Assembly (NCBI GenBank): GCA_036874045.1
Contig: CM072343.1
Coordinates: 5,910,001 to 5,974,000 of the forward strand
Source of the DNA: Cymodocea nodosa
Lineage: Eukaryota; Streptophyta; Magnoliopsida; Alismatales; Cymodoceaceae
Reading direction: 5' to 3'
Length of the DNA stretch: 64,000 bases
Shown here: piece after piece, positions 15,701 through 25,689 of the stretch
Layout of the letters: every line of letters starts with the position of its first letter
Numbering within the stretch: the stretch's first letter is position 1
Program-made: the position numbers and the translations under genes
Notes under the pieces: generated by a model
Database searches by the model: none
What the model was told of the DNA's origin: nothing
The model's input: only the letters and a program-made list of their open reading frames with translations

Positions 15701-18700
15701 ATTAAATCATGTGAAACACAAGAACAAAGGAAATTTTCTATCAATAGATAACAATTATTATTTATTACACTTTATGTTATAAAAGTAAAGCATTTAGGGA
15801 GGTCAAAGGTGATGAAAGCATCTAATTTCCAGTAACCTAGTGATTAACAAATAAGAGAGTATGCTACTCTAATTTCTGTCTAAAAGAAAAGCCTGGTTGA
15901 CTTGTTGCAAGGTGCATGTATTAATGCAAGTGATGCTTGGTGTATTGTTACAACAATTTGCTACCACACAAATGTTCTGTATGTCTACAAGTAATCTTAC
16001 CGGCACAGATAACAAAGATGTTGAAGGTGTTGAAACGTGTAGTATAGATTCCCACACCATTTGCCCTTCAGGAAGATTCCATGCCCTCAAAACACTACCA
16101 TGAGAAGAAAGTGCGACAACATCTGAAAACAAAACACATTAACCAAATGAACAGGAAGGTGAACCAACCTTGTGTACCCAAAAGCATTCCCAAACTAACA
16201 CACCACTGCAATATTATGATAGAAAAATAAAATGGTTTAACCATTGGGATGATTCCCTTTTGGTGCAAGATAAATTCATTAACAGATAACACAGGAATGT
16301 GAATACAGTAATTTTTTTTGAAGGTGGTGAGTACACTAATAATGAGCTATGATTCAGGGAAGATCCATAAGGTATAGAAGGAAAAATTTTGATATTATTG
16401 AAACTATTTACAAGGAGAAAAACCTGAAGAAACTAAAAAAAGATTGATTGCTATCATGTTTATGCACAGACGATGGTGGGATGTCCATCTACATACATAG
16501 CAGTATTACAGAACTATATTATCTCTGTTGAAAGCATAGCTATGACACAATGCCAGCAATAATTGCTTTTAATAAAGAACATATTTTTCTGAAAAGGATA
16601 AGTTGAATCTTATAATGTAAAATCAACCAAGGACAAAAGGATGAGCAAGGAGCTCAACCCAAAAATAAGAAAATAAATAATGACGAACATATGGCATGTG
16701 TCATCTCCACCTATTTGCAAAAGTAGTAATAGCAATAAATTTATAATTTGAACACGATATGGATGGGCAAACAGTTAGATGATGGACTAGTGTTATCTAT
16801 TAGTAAAATATTAAGTTCCAAGATGTGATAGCTCTCCATGTATTTGTATTAGGTGTCTTGATCCCACATCCAACACTTACAAGAACCCTGTTCCTCCCCC
16901 ATCCCATAGAGAAGAATGGGGGATTAACCCTTTTTGTAAGTCCTTAGATCCATAGAGTATAAAGGAATTATAAAACCAGACTAAGATTATTGCTTACCCC
17001 TCAACCTACGTAGGTCTGGTGAGCTAGATTAGTCAGATTTATGGGATTGAGAACAGGTCTGGTGAGCTAGCTTAGTCGGATTTATGGGATTGAATAAAAT
17101 CTACAGTCCATTTCAACATTATTTAAACTGAACAGAAGAAAAGAACAGTCCCACAATGTTGCCACCAATGTGGCATCTAAGGATGATCCAATTACACAAA
17201 CAATCTTACCCCCACAAGTGAAGAGATCGTTTGCTATGAATTGAATATGTGACCTTTGCAGAAACCTTATTATTACACCAGGGTGCATCCATGTATGGGC
17301 TTGGCTTGGTTTGTAAGAAACCTTGATTGGCAAATTGGCTTACTCTGGTTCAGAGAAGTTTTGGCTTGGTTCAGGAAGGAGAATGTCCTGTCTTGGATCA
17401 TCAAAACACAAACAGCAAGCATGAACTCATCTTACATATGTCAACAAGTTAATCTACCTCCTGCTGAGCTGAGCCAACTAATTGGATGCATTCAAGTTGG
17501 TTGGATGTCTCAAGCTGAAAAAAACAGTGTACCAAATCAATCAGGTTGGGTCAATCAAGTCCCCCCTGATACTTTTCAGAAAATTATAATGAGTGAAGGT
17601 AGATCAGGTTTCAGGTTAAATAAACATATCGTAATGTTGTATTTATAGTTAATGATGATTAGTAAGGGTAATTGGCAGCCTGTGAATGCTTCTTTGTTGT
17701 GTGGCTCTACGGCAGCAAACACATGAAAGACAACTTAGTGTCTGTATAGCCAGCCAATGACCATGTTGGCTTCATGCATTGATCATATTGTATAGACTAA
17801 CTTCATGTCACCTAACGCAATGAGGTTGATTCACTTGCAAAACCTACTTGACCTAGTCAACCTATACTACTAAGATGAGGTGGCTAACAACTTGTACAAA
17901 TAGGGAAACCAAGACAAGGACAATCGTTTTGGCCAAGCCACCTATACTACTAAGATGAGGGAATTAGGGGCTTGTGTGTGCAACCCATGCAACTCAAGTG
18001 GTTTGGTTGGCATGGAGACTACCTAATAGGTTAGATCTGCTCCACACCTGTGTGGAGAGGTCTAGTTGGCCACCCATACTAGGGTGGTCCAATCAATCAC
18101 CCCACATCAGGAATCCCGTACTTCACTTGCCAATTGTTAAGGTAGGGAGCAAAGTACAAAAGTGTCTCAATTATGGTAATAGCGATAATGATGACCTTGT
18201 CTTGTTTCTCATGGTGACCACATTATGTGTCTTCAATTGGTGCAATTGCTTTCTAGGCAGTCATGTTGTGTTATAAGTGTTGCTTCATATTCCACATTGA
18301 CCCCTTTATAAATAGATGGGCACAAAATGGGGGAGGCCATTCAAATTCATCATCCATCCTTAGAGCATCAAAGCATCCTCATGTCTTCCCTTTACTAACC
18401 AAGTCAAACAATCCAAACAAGTCAACCAAGCCAAACAACTCTCCCAATCCATTTATCATCTCATCAATTAAGAAGTCCAAATGGCAACAAAGGAAACACC
18501 CTTTCCACTAATGGTAAGAACAACATCTTTCATCTCCTTGGGTTGGACGAGAGTGAGGTAGAGAGTTGATTGATCAATGTGTCATTTGAGGACATAGTTA
18601 GTCCAATTGAGCAAGGGCCATTAGAATTAGAGGATAAGGTATGTCGGGAGGGAGAGGAGGGTGACAAGGAGCATAGGTTGTGTGGTGGTCCCATAGGGGT

Positions 18701-21700
18701 TGCTTGTGATATAGGGCCCCATCTAATTAGGCAAAGGGAAGATCTTCAACCTACCTAATTAGTTTGTTCAATCATGTAGATCAATTGGGCAAGTCACTAA
18801 CTAGGCAAACAAGCTATATCGTGTACCCTATGATCAATTCTTCCTTCACAAGTTGATTAAAGGGGATGTGTTGAGTGTACGTTTGCTTATTGACTTCACA
18901 ATGCTTAAGGTACATCTTGGATCCTTCCATCTAACTTGTTCATTGAGGTGTATCATTTCTATGATGTTGCATCAACCCAACATCACCCTTACTCTATCTA
19001 GTCATTCATTACCTATTGTTATACTTTGACAAATGTTGAGATATAAAAGAGATTGTGGCTAACTAATCCCACCACATCCATGTAGGCATGGAGTTGGGAG
19101 AGGATGGCCAATTCAACTAGAATCTCCCATTGATCTATCCCAATCAAGTGGACAAGTTAACAATCGAGGATCTCTTTTAAGTTGTGACCTATTGCAAGCC
19201 CCTGCTTAAAGGCCAAAATGGCAACCACCTATTCCAAATTCTACTTCTTAGTGGCAATCATATTGAAGTGTTAGATGCAATTCTTCATCTTCTTGCCCAG
19301 CCTCTACTTGATTGTGAACAAGTAGTCCATGTCTTGATTCAAATATCAACAATTGGCAAAATGCACAATAAAGGTCATCTATAACTCCATAAAGTTGCTA
19401 AGGAGAAGTCTAGATGAAGAAATGTGTGACATACATGGGTAAATTCATCTAACACATTATAGGATTAAGCACCTACTAGATGTGCAAGAGATCTCTAAAC
19501 ATTGAATCCCATCAAATAGGTTTCCCTTATTTGTGTACATCTCCAAAGCAGGCATTTTAAACCCCTTTTGGAGTGGTTTATCTTCAATGGCATCTACAAA
19601 CAAGGGCTACTCTAATGCCAAGGCCACCTTGGCTATGTTAGACTTTTGGATATCTAGTTCTTAGGCCAGTTAGTTAATCATCCCCACCACCAAGTTCTCA
19701 CTTGTTCAAATGGAGTCTCATTTGCAAGGGGAATGTGGTCTAGGGAGGCAACTTCCTCAACAAGCAAACTTGACTCTCTAGTTTAGCTCAAGCAAGTCAC
19801 CTACTCTTCCTTTAGTTGCTTCATGTCCTCCATAAGTTTCTTGATCTATTCAAGCATCAACTTTAACATTTCTCTCTCAATAATACTATTGATGAGGCTA
19901 TCTTTGACAATTTTGGTTGCTCACAAGTGTATGTAAGGCATACAATCCTCCCAATCAAATGAGTGCTTTCCCACAAACAATGTCAATGCCAACAAATCTA
20001 CCTTCTATTCAACTAAATTGACTAGTTGGATATGCTCAAGTTGGTCAGATGCCTTGTCCTACAATTAGGTCTCCTTTAATGCTTAAGTTAGAAAAGTGTA
20101 GTGAGTGGAAATACATCAAGTTTTGGGCTAGATTAGCATAATATAATGTCACATTTATTATAATATTCATAGTTGAGAGCGATGAACAAGGGTAGTTGGT
20201 GACTAACAAATCCCAATGTATCATGTGGCATTATGATGATAGACACGTAAGAGACAAGTCAACATCTATATGACTGATCAATGGCCATGTCAACTCCTCA
20301 CATTAGCCATATCATATAGAGTAACTCCACATCACCCAATGTAACAAGGTTTATTCACTTTTTAAGCCTACTTAACCATACTAGTTCATCCTTTTAATGA
20401 TGATTAGGAACTCCTTATGTGAATGGGGTGACTAAAACAAGCAAGACAATCATTCTAGTCAAATTGTCTACATCGCTAAGATGAGGGAAATAGGGGTTGC
20501 ATGCATGACCCACATAACTCCAACAATCAATTGGCATGGAAGCCACCCATCAAGATAGGTTGCTTTGCGGTTGCTTTGCACTTGTGTAGAGAGCTAGTCT
20601 AACTACCCATACCAAGTTCATTCAATCAACTACCCACCATTACATGTTCTTTAAGCTATGCAACTCTAATTATGAAGATGAATACACAAATACAATCCAC
20701 AAGACTCCCACCAATGGAGGCTTTCTAGAAGATCTAATTGTACACATCCTTACATCCATAGAGAATGATTGTTCCTAAGATTCAAATCTATGACCTTCAT
20801 GTTAACTTGTAATAAGAATAGCCTAATCATTGTGTCAATGATGGTTCCCTCCTTATAAAGATATTTTAAGAAAATATACTAATTCATTTAATGTTTTGAT
20901 GATTTAATCATCTTCACCAATGTCTCAACCACAAAAATAAATGAATCTTTTTTCAAATGCTTATAGATTACCCTAAAATAAATAAGTAATGATACCCTTT
21001 ATTTACAATTGGTATTCAACAATGATAGATTTCTTCTTGAGAACAAAACAATAAAATGAGAAGAGGTCATCCATTTGGCAAACAACATGGAATTCTAAAC
21101 ATGAACATAATGGTATTTCAACAATTTCAAAATGGTGATATTGGTGGAATAGCCAAAAGAATCTCAAATGGAGTTTAGTATTCCCTTAAACAATGCCATG
21201 AGGGAATCAGATATCTTTTCATTCAATACAAATAAGGATTTTTAGAAAGAAAAGTAATCCTTCTGTCACCTTTCTAACTATCCCTTTTCTTTTCAATTTT
21301 GGATCAATCAACCAATAAGAGAAAATGGGCTATAAGACTTCTTTACCAATTACAAGCAACATTATGGCTAAAAGAAGCATGAAAGAAGAGGGTGAACTTA
21401 CATTTCCCAAGGGAAATGCCAATCTGATCTACTTGATCATCATTGCCAAGTATATGTCTCCAAACTGCATCAAGCAAAAGACAAGAAGTTAGCATGTCAA
21501 ATCAATGCAACAAGAAACATTTTAGAGACTAGACGAAGGAAAACAGAAAATAAGTATATAAACCTACAAAAATATTCCCAAAGTAAGCTAGCCATTTTAT
21601 TGTACTAGGAAGTATTTGATAGGTAATAAGAATTATGTCATGCTGACATGGTGATAACAACTTACATATGCCTCCTCTACGAAGATCAAGAGAAGCAATG

Positions 21701-22615
21701 ACATTCTCTTCTGTTGAAACTATGACACGCTTTCTCCCTGCCTTCTGAGTATGAAAAACAGCTTGCTTTACCTTTCCAATATATTGGTGATGCCTTCATT
21801 CAAAATGTAAATAAAAATTGGTTATGATATCAATCTTTTTATGAAAAAACAACACCACAATGGTAACTATTGGAAGGAAATAATGTAGCAAAACAGTTGA
21901 TCAGAATATTACTACAAGTACCAGACAAGAATTATAGAAACTACTATAGCAAATCGAGCACCACATCCATAGCACTAAACAGAGAGTCATGAATGCTTCC
22001 GCACGCAGTACAAAAGTTACAAAAGTATTGGTTTTGATACAGTGTACTGCAATTGAATAAATAACTTACAATTACCATGATGACAGCAAAGATAATGAAA
22101 TTTCATAGACGGCTTCGTAAAAATAAATGATCATGGTCGAATGGAAAAAAATGAATTCTATTTACACGAAGACCCCTTCATGACTTCATAACAATCCAAC
22201 GTTGGAACGATAGACGGAAGACCTCTACAAAGTTGATTCCCCCCCCCATCAGTCCACAAATTAGCACACGAGAGGAATCCCATATTCGGATGCATCACCA
22301 CACGCCGTTAGAGTGTTCCCAACTACTTCGACGGTCAAAATTTAAGAGAATATGGAAGACAACAATTGATGAAGTACTACTACCGTTAAAAAATTTACAG
22401 TTTTCTAGCAACGCAAAGCGAATTTCCAACTTGCACCAGTCCGCTCTATTTGCTTGGGTCGGAAAAATCAAAGGGATCGAAAGGCGACGAGATCGATACA
22501 CGTACCAGTCAGCAACCCCCACTTGATCCTCGTAGAGAGCGGAGGAGAGGTAGGGACAGAGGAGGAGGACCAGAGAGACAATACCAGTTGCCGTCATTAC
22601 GGGAACTCTAACCAT
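74..22615 (-). CDS. EMC1: EMC1, ER membrane protein complex subunit 1 (5' seven exons; gene runs off the left edge)
   Basis: Large subunit of the ER membrane protein complex, which inserts transmembrane segments of client proteins; most of EMC1 is a lumenal beta-propeller. Seven exons with GT-AG introns join to 2073 nt, exactly 691 open codons: 22506-22615, 21666-21793, 21402-21464, 16001-16122, 15523-15638, 14641-15448 and 74-799. The start MVRVPVMTATG opens a hydrophobic signal peptide cut before LYEDQVG, the usual mature N terminus of plant EMC1. Family signatures follow: VFHTQKAGRKRVIVSTEENV, LRAWNLPEGQMVWES, FVFGGGWLHAI, KVFINNYVRTDRSHGFRAL, SREDGLAS, KLKGTLMLA, VPHHHALDENPSVL and VFPSESEKII. 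Plant EMC1 is about 980 residues, so roughly 290, including the C-terminal membrane segment, lie outside. There is no frameshift or stop, so the gene looks functional despite introns of 13.8 and 5.3 kb full of retroelements. Confidence 0.95.
800..2380. other. EMC1 intron 6, unassigned 3' part
   Basis: AT-rich intron sequence with no recognisable element. An 84-codon minus-strand ORF (1103-1357) resembles nothing I know and has no splice sites joining it to EMC1. Confidence 0.5.
2380..3410 (+). pseudogene. L1-type LINE reverse transcriptase, 5' portion (split element)
   Basis: Plus-strand translation in shifting frames gives the plant L1 RT series: ITKILAHRL, a FVPGR-like HGRGLTDVFITN, ICKIDFKKTFAN (cf. 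FKIDFEKAYD), then an open stretch 2925-3287 ending KIAGWKEKYSIRGHIMLQSV and ASIPIFHVSI, the LAGWK...L..SVLSSIP block of L1 proteins. Many stops; lies in EMC1 intron 6 antisense to the gene. The element resumes at 9523 after a copia insertion. Confidence 0.8.
3415..4470 (-). repeat. Left (3') LTR of the old copia element
   Basis: Aligns by eye with 8468-9522 over its length, for example the shared ATTCAACGTTAC and GACCAAATATCTTT blocks, with frequent substitutions. Exact ends are uncertain by about 20 bp. Confidence 0.65.
4931..5870. repeat. Tandem duplication, about 470-bp unit x2
   Basis: 4931-5399 and 5400-5870 share long blocks in order: TTAGGAGATTTAT, TTCTGACCTTAGATGT, the CTTGAAATTCTC region and a GATGTG(T/C)C(T/C)AC(T/C)CA block. 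The copies differ by scattered substitutions, so the duplication is old. It occupies the part of the copia element where RT should be. Confidence 0.7.
6213..6410 (-). pseudogene. copia integrase core fragment
   Basis: Contains LDLVHIGVWGPTSVESLGSS, then FYVTFLDDYTR: the first catalytic block of Ty1/copia integrase (normally D.WGP...G..Y...F.DD.TR). The first catalytic Asp of H-x-D is replaced by Gly (HIGVWGP). Confidence 0.8.
7140..7545. repeat. Degenerate AT-rich minisatellite, unit about 24-25 bp
   Basis: Repeated AAATCATATTTTATCATC with linkers such as TTTTATCTT or ATAAATCAT, more than ten imperfect copies with variable spacing. Lies within the copia relic between gag and integrase remnants. 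Confidence 0.8.
8005..8211 (-). pseudogene. copia gag fragment (UBN2-like)
   Basis: 68 open codons with the gag pattern of Ty1/copia elements: AKDKSTTRLMKLFD, then NNVFLMKHFFNLKMIEGCSI, then VNVFNMIL, matching the usual ...L...F.LKM.EG.S...H...F..I... arrangement. Isolated remnant of a longer gag. Confidence 0.65.
8468..9522 (-). repeat. Right (5') LTR of the old copia element
   Basis: Partner of 3415-4470. Ends CACTCAACA at 9522, immediately before L1 coding sequence resumes. Confidence 0.65.
9523..10610 (+). pseudogene. L1-type LINE, 3' portion
   Basis: Starts VCKPNNKGGLG, then RLLDVNKALL: the block that in plant L1 proteins follows the SVLSSIP block by some tens of residues. It is therefore the continuation of the fragment ending near 3410. 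A decayed C-terminal region follows (about 10180-10400), then a tail ending TTTTTCTTAAAAAATAA near 10600. Inactive. Confidence 0.7.
10610..11040. other. Unassigned spacer between L1 tail and RTE
   Basis: No convincing coding or repeat signal. It may contain the decayed 5' region of the following RTE element. Confidence 0.4.
11040..13400 (+). pseudogene. Decayed RTE-type LINE (endonuclease + reverse transcriptase)
   Basis: Endonuclease begins LATWNIRTLTG near 11110, followed by NILCLQETK and a block near 11275 like the RNG(V/I)GI(I/M)VDK motif of plant RTE elements. RT motifs lie downstream: SFIPIFKNKGDIQN (about 12640), NNYCGI, LMKLWKRVIKQ, and FVNDVILNNENK (about 13140) where the family has F(A/V)DD. 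Further on is KTFKYLRSIMS, matching the F(R/K)YLGS block. Dozens of stops and frameshifts; plus strand, antisense to EMC1, in intron 6. Called RTE rather than L1 because of the WNI(R/G)TL start and the NYRGI..LS series. Confidence 0.8.
13400..14640. other. EMC1 intron 6, 5' part, unassigned
   Basis: AT-rich, no ORF above noise and no repeat recognised. Ends at the exon 6 donor. Confidence 0.5.
14641..15448 (-). CDS. EMC1: EMC1 exon 6 (largest exon)
   Basis: 808 nt starting inside a Gly codon (GG|T). Acceptor ATATGCAG, donor GTACCA at 14640. Codes for the middle propeller from VQIQQIYQPPDRD to KVEHNLFEWLK. An upstream Met in frame (15474) belongs to the intron and is not a start. Confidence 0.95.
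15523..15638 (-). CDS. EMC1: EMC1 exon 5
   Basis: 116 nt, acceptor TTGCAG, donor GTTAGT. Codes for ENIKNEEKNLIFVFGGGWLH and on to WSKEFSFEG. The introns around it are short (362 bp and 74 bp). Confidence 0.93.
16001..16122 (-). CDS. EMC1: EMC1 exon 4
   Basis: 122 nt, acceptor TTTCAG, donor GTAAGA at 16000. Codes for VVALSSHGSVLRAWNLPEGQ and on to SLLSVP. Separated from exon 3 by a 5.3-kb intron. Confidence 0.94.
16123..17570. other. EMC1 intron 3, 3' part, unassigned
   Basis: Noncoding. Contains a short duplicated block (TCTGGTGAGCTAG near 17016 and 17056, each followed by TAGTC.GATTTATGGGATTGA). Some open frames at 17082-17648 run on both strands without family resemblance. Confidence 0.4.
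17640..18130 (-). repeat. Left LTR-like repeat of the TR-GAG-like element
   Basis: Aligns by eye with 20150-20640, e.g. ACTACTAAGATGAGGGAATT against ATCGCTAAGATGAGGGAAAT. With minus-strand gag this is the 3' copy. Confidence 0.55.
19060..19660 (-). pseudogene. Ty3/gypsy gag remnant
   Basis: Minus-strand translation with stops shows two gag landmarks in the right order: PLQKGFKMPALEMY (cf. PLP.GFK(M/L)P.(F/L)E.YDG) near 19560-19600, and LFTIK*RLGKKMKNCI*HFN, then LAFKQGLA, near 19200-19330 (cf. L..IKQ..GE.L..Y..RFN...). The stops replace Gln codons. No protease or RT follows. Confidence 0.7.
20150..20640 (-). repeat. Right LTR-like repeat of the TR-GAG-like element
   Basis: Partner of 17640-18130; 5' copy for the minus-strand gag. 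Confidence 0.55.
20700..21401. other. EMC1 intron 3, 5' part
   Basis: No coding or repeat signal seen. Ends at the exon 3 donor GTAAGT. Confidence 0.5.
21402..21464 (-). CDS. EMC1: EMC1 exon 3
   Basis: 63 nt, acceptor TGCAG and donor GTAAGT. Codes for FWRHILGNDDQVDQIG then ISLGK, matching the conserved FWRHVLG block. The phase joins both neighbours: T|TT at its start and T|AT at its end. Confidence 0.9.
21666..21793 (-). CDS. EMC1: EMC1 exon 2
   Basis: 128 nt, acceptor AG before 21793, donor GTAAG at 21665. Codes for HHQYIGKVKQAVFHTQ and on to ASLDLRRGGI. The residue after RRG is Gly where plant EMC1 normally has Glu or Asp. Too short to appear as a stand-alone ORF; found from homology and splice sites. 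Confidence 0.92.
21794..22505. other. EMC1 intron 1
   Basis: 712 bp with GTACGT donor and TGAAG acceptor. Open frames seen on both strands here are intron read-through or antisense to exon 1. Confidence 0.7.
22506..22615 (-). CDS. EMC1: EMC1 exon 1 (signal peptide)
   Basis: Codes for the signal peptide and the LYEDQVGVAD start of the mature protein. The exon ends inside a Trp codon (TG|G) before a GTACGT donor at 22505. The ATG at 22615 is the first in frame and lies in a locally GC-richer stretch. Reading through the donor gives non-homologous protein. Confidence 0.93.
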
Positions 22616-22778
22616 TGCGTTGCCTCCGCCGCCGACGCTGCCGCCTCAGCTGTGAGGTTTCCGGCCGATCTGGTCACCAACGGAGGAGGTCGTCCCGGTT
22701 TTCGGACGAGGCGTTTGTGTTCTCGTTCGTGCCTTGCACATGTGTGGAGGTTTGGAAGAGTTGGGTTGGGTTGAAGTT

Positions 22779-22792
22779 TTAGGGTTTGGGCT
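22779..22792 (-). promoter_or_regulatory. EMC1 promoter: telo-box next to a site-II-like motif
   Basis: On the coding strand the sequence reads AGCCCAAACCCTAAAA about 165 bp upstream of the ATG: AAACCCTAA is the plant telo-box and AGCCCA the complement of TGGGCT (site II). The pair is common in promoters of plant housekeeping and ribosomal genes. No clear TATA box was found near it. Confidence 0.6.
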
Positions 22793-23745
22793 CGTTTATT
22801 GGGTTGGACTGTGTCGTGTTATACTACTGGACTGCATATTTTGATTAAGAGTTTTAATGGTTTGAAATAAATTTATCAGTTTGTTTGAAAATCGCTGATG
22901 TTACCTTTTTTTCTGAAGTACTTATGAAACGAGAAATGATCATTTATATTTATGTAATAATCTTACATTTGGGAGATTTAAAATATAATATGAATTAATA
23001 TAAACTTTTCCATTGAGGGGATTGTTTGAATTATAGCAAAAAAAAGGTGTTTATGCACTTAAAAATTTAATGATGAAAAGTAATTGCTAACTTTTCTAGC
23101 ATTTTCTTATGATAAAAAGTTTAAAAAATAATTTATCCATTATCCATTTTCTCATATTCAATTTTTTCCTCCTACATGGAAAGCCCAAAATCTTGCATGG
23201 TAGCCTCTCTTGTCCATCCTCTCCTCTTGCCTAAACTTTGTCTCTCGTGCAACTTCTCCTCTCACCTTTGACCTAAAAGGTTTTGTGTTTACATGTCTTG
23301 AAAAGATTAGAATTGAGTACTAGACGAAAGTGTAGATAAGAATGGTGTGGTGCAAATGAGAATGGTTATAAGTAAATGTTAATATTGGATGGATGTTAAA
23401 TTTTGATATATCATTTTGATAATTAATTTCTTAAGAATTAACAAGTAATTCTTAAGAATTATGTACTTTATATCTTCTAAAAAAATATACTTTATTTACA
23501 TCATGTTAATTATATCAAATATATATGATATTAAAAATATATATAATTTCACTACTTATCAAGAAGGGTACAAAATAATATTGTGTAATTCAAATTTCTA
23601 ATAAAATGGACATAATGTTTGAAAATTTGTTATTGAAGGTTCATAAAACATGTGAAGGTAGTCTATACTTATATCAAAGTATGTTAGATAGTTTATACAC
23701 TTATTTAAAAGCATTTGGATCTATGCAAGAGTATTTTGGTCATTA
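22793..23745. other. Upstream region of EMC1
   Basis: AT-rich sequence with no gene or recognisable element. Confidence 0.45.
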
Positions 23746-23749
23746 ACTA

Positions 23750-24181
23750 TGTGGAGGATCGAAAAACTATATAAGAGAACGATGAATTGTATTTTTAACT
23801 ATAATCAAAACTTCAAAATTAAAAAAATTTAAAATATTATTTTATTTATTACTTTATATATAAAGTTTCAATTACAATATACAATTCAACTCTCCTTATA
23901 AATTTTAAGTGTAATGATGTAATGATAACATTCTTCACTTAATAAATTTCATAATTACAAATAAAAAAAACTAAATTACGAAATTAAAAACATTTCTCCT
24001 TATTTGATATCACTGTTTTCTTCTTCTTCTACAAACCTTTAGTGATGAATACCTAAATTTCTGCTCTTCATCGAAGTTGTTGAATTCTCTTACTTTTGAG
24101 AATTTTCTCCTAAAAGGTGTATCTCTGTATATATCTAAGTGTTAAGGGTGTATCTTGATCAACAAGAATTCTATACTTTAT
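23750..24181 (-). repeat. Old copia LTR fragment (minus), target of element F
   Basis: GTTTCAATTACAATATACAA then TTCAACTCTCC (about 23866-23896) is the reverse complement of the A-family LTR block around 38405-38435. The following TTTCTCCTTATTTGATATC and TTCTTCTTCT match the reversed LTR at 38260-38310. Only part of an LTR remains; the F LTR begins directly after it. Confidence 0.6.
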
Positions 24182-25437
24182 TGTAGTATCGTAGTATCAC
24201 AAGAGGGAGGGTGAATTGTGTTTTTAGCAATTAAAAATTACCAAGGGATAAAACAAGAGCACAAAACACTCATAAATAAAATTCTAATCTTTATAGACTT
24301 TAAAGAAAGAATTTACAATCTCTTTTCAACTCAATTCACTTCTTGTCGGTTCTAATACAATAAAGTCTGATATACAATTTAAAGAGAAAATAAAATCCTT
24401 ATTCTAAGATAATTTCAAATTGTATAAAACCTGATCTTTATACATGTAGCTCATTTTCCTTCTTTTTGCTCAACTTCTATATCTCTTCTTTTCTAGTTGT
24501 CGAATTTCCAAACTTCTTGCATTGCAACTCCTTTTCTGAAATTCCTTGAAATTCTGAACTTCTTTTGATGTTGGAGAATTTTTTTGGATTTGAATACTCA
24601 AATTTAGTGTTTGAGATTTGGATTGAATATTCAGACTTAGTATTTGAGATTGAAATGATTGTAATGCAACTCGTACCTTCTATTTATAGTAGTCAAACTA
24701 TGACTTCACATTCAGCATGTTCATCCACTTAATCCATAATCCCATGTACTAATTTCAAATTCAAATTATCCATGATTTCCATTGTCTTTTTGAATTTCTA
24801 CTATGTTCATTCTTTATTTTGAATGTCCACTATCATTTTGAATTTCTACGATTTCATATTGTAGATCCATCGAAACTTTATCTTCTTGAAGATTTATAGA
24901 ATATTTTCTAAGTTACTGCTTTAGTCAAACACTTATCCTATAAGTCTTGTAAAAACTTGAACACTTATCTGTAACTTTTCGAGTTCTTGTACCTACAAAA
25001 CACGTGACTAAATAAGAAAACTTATCTATTTATTAATCATTTTATAAAACTTGAACAGTTATCCATCCATGTATATAAAAACTCGAACAATTATCTAACT
25101 CTTCAATTTTTCATTACCGAACGCACATGGAAAACACGTAAAAACTTAAAACATTAAAAACACACGTGTAGATAACTTAACTATACGAGTTTTTAACATA
25201 ACTCTTCGACTAAATCAAAATGTTAACTATTCGAAAGTTTAAAAAGCTTAACTATCCTAAAACTTTAACTATTTGAAAATCCTTAACTATCTGAAAGTTA
25301 ACTATCCAAAATTTTAAATGAAACTTTTTGATAACTTGTCAACATTTAATTACGTGACTATTATACTTAGAAAAATTTATTTAGACTTATTTATAAACTT
25401 TAATGAAATATTCATCATCAAAACAAAATTCTTAACA
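24182..25437 (-). repeat. 3' LTR of element F
   Basis: 1256 bp, ends TGTTAAGAAT...ATACTACA on the minus strand (TG...CA). U3 has several GATAGTTAA-like motifs (25240-25310) and a 271-bp module (24922-25192) that is also found in gypsy solo LTR X. The first nucleotides (TTTTGTTTTGATGATG) resemble those of the A LTR, so F and A are related lineages. Confidence 0.88.
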
Positions 25438-25451
25438 ATCTCCCCCTTTTT
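25438..25451 (-). other. Polypurine tract of element F
   Basis: Minus strand AAAAAGGGGGAGAT directly before the LTR start TGTTAAG, identical to the tract of element A at 36999-37012. Confidence 0.85.
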
Positions 25452-25689
25452 GATGATGCCAAAACCTAATAAGTCAAATAATCTTTCCTCTCCCCTTTTT
25501 TGGCATTATAAAAAAGTAAACAATATGTAAGGAAGAAAAATACGCTAAGTATATATTTTTCAAAAAAAAATTTTTAAACATGCATAACTCATTCGTGGAT
25601 AATAAAAATTGTTTAAATAAAAATTATTTTAAACAAGAATCGTCAAAAACAAGTGTATAACTTTAAATTTTGTAAATAGTTTACATAAT

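Larger units (their letters stand above)
17570..20700 (-). mobile_element. Gag-only Ty3/gypsy derivative (TR-GAG-like), decayed
   Basis: Two diverged direct repeats (core 17640-18130 and 20150-20640) bracket about 2 kb containing a minus-strand gypsy gag remnant (19060-19660) and no pol signal. Both repeats carry, in order, TGACCATGTT/GGCCATGTC, a CATC.TGTCACC/CACATCACCC block, AAGATGAGGGAA and GGCATGGA. Terminal repeats with gag only is the layout called TR-GAG in plants. Ends and TSD are unresolved because divergence is high. Confidence 0.6.

Noticed and set aside
17082-17648. Overlapping open frames on both strands in intron 3
   Set aside because: No recognisable domain on either strand; frames overlap and neither is supported by splice sites.
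22454-22774. 106-codon plus-strand ORF over EMC1 exon 1
   Set aside because: It is the complement of the GC-rich first exon and promoter; composition explains the open frame.
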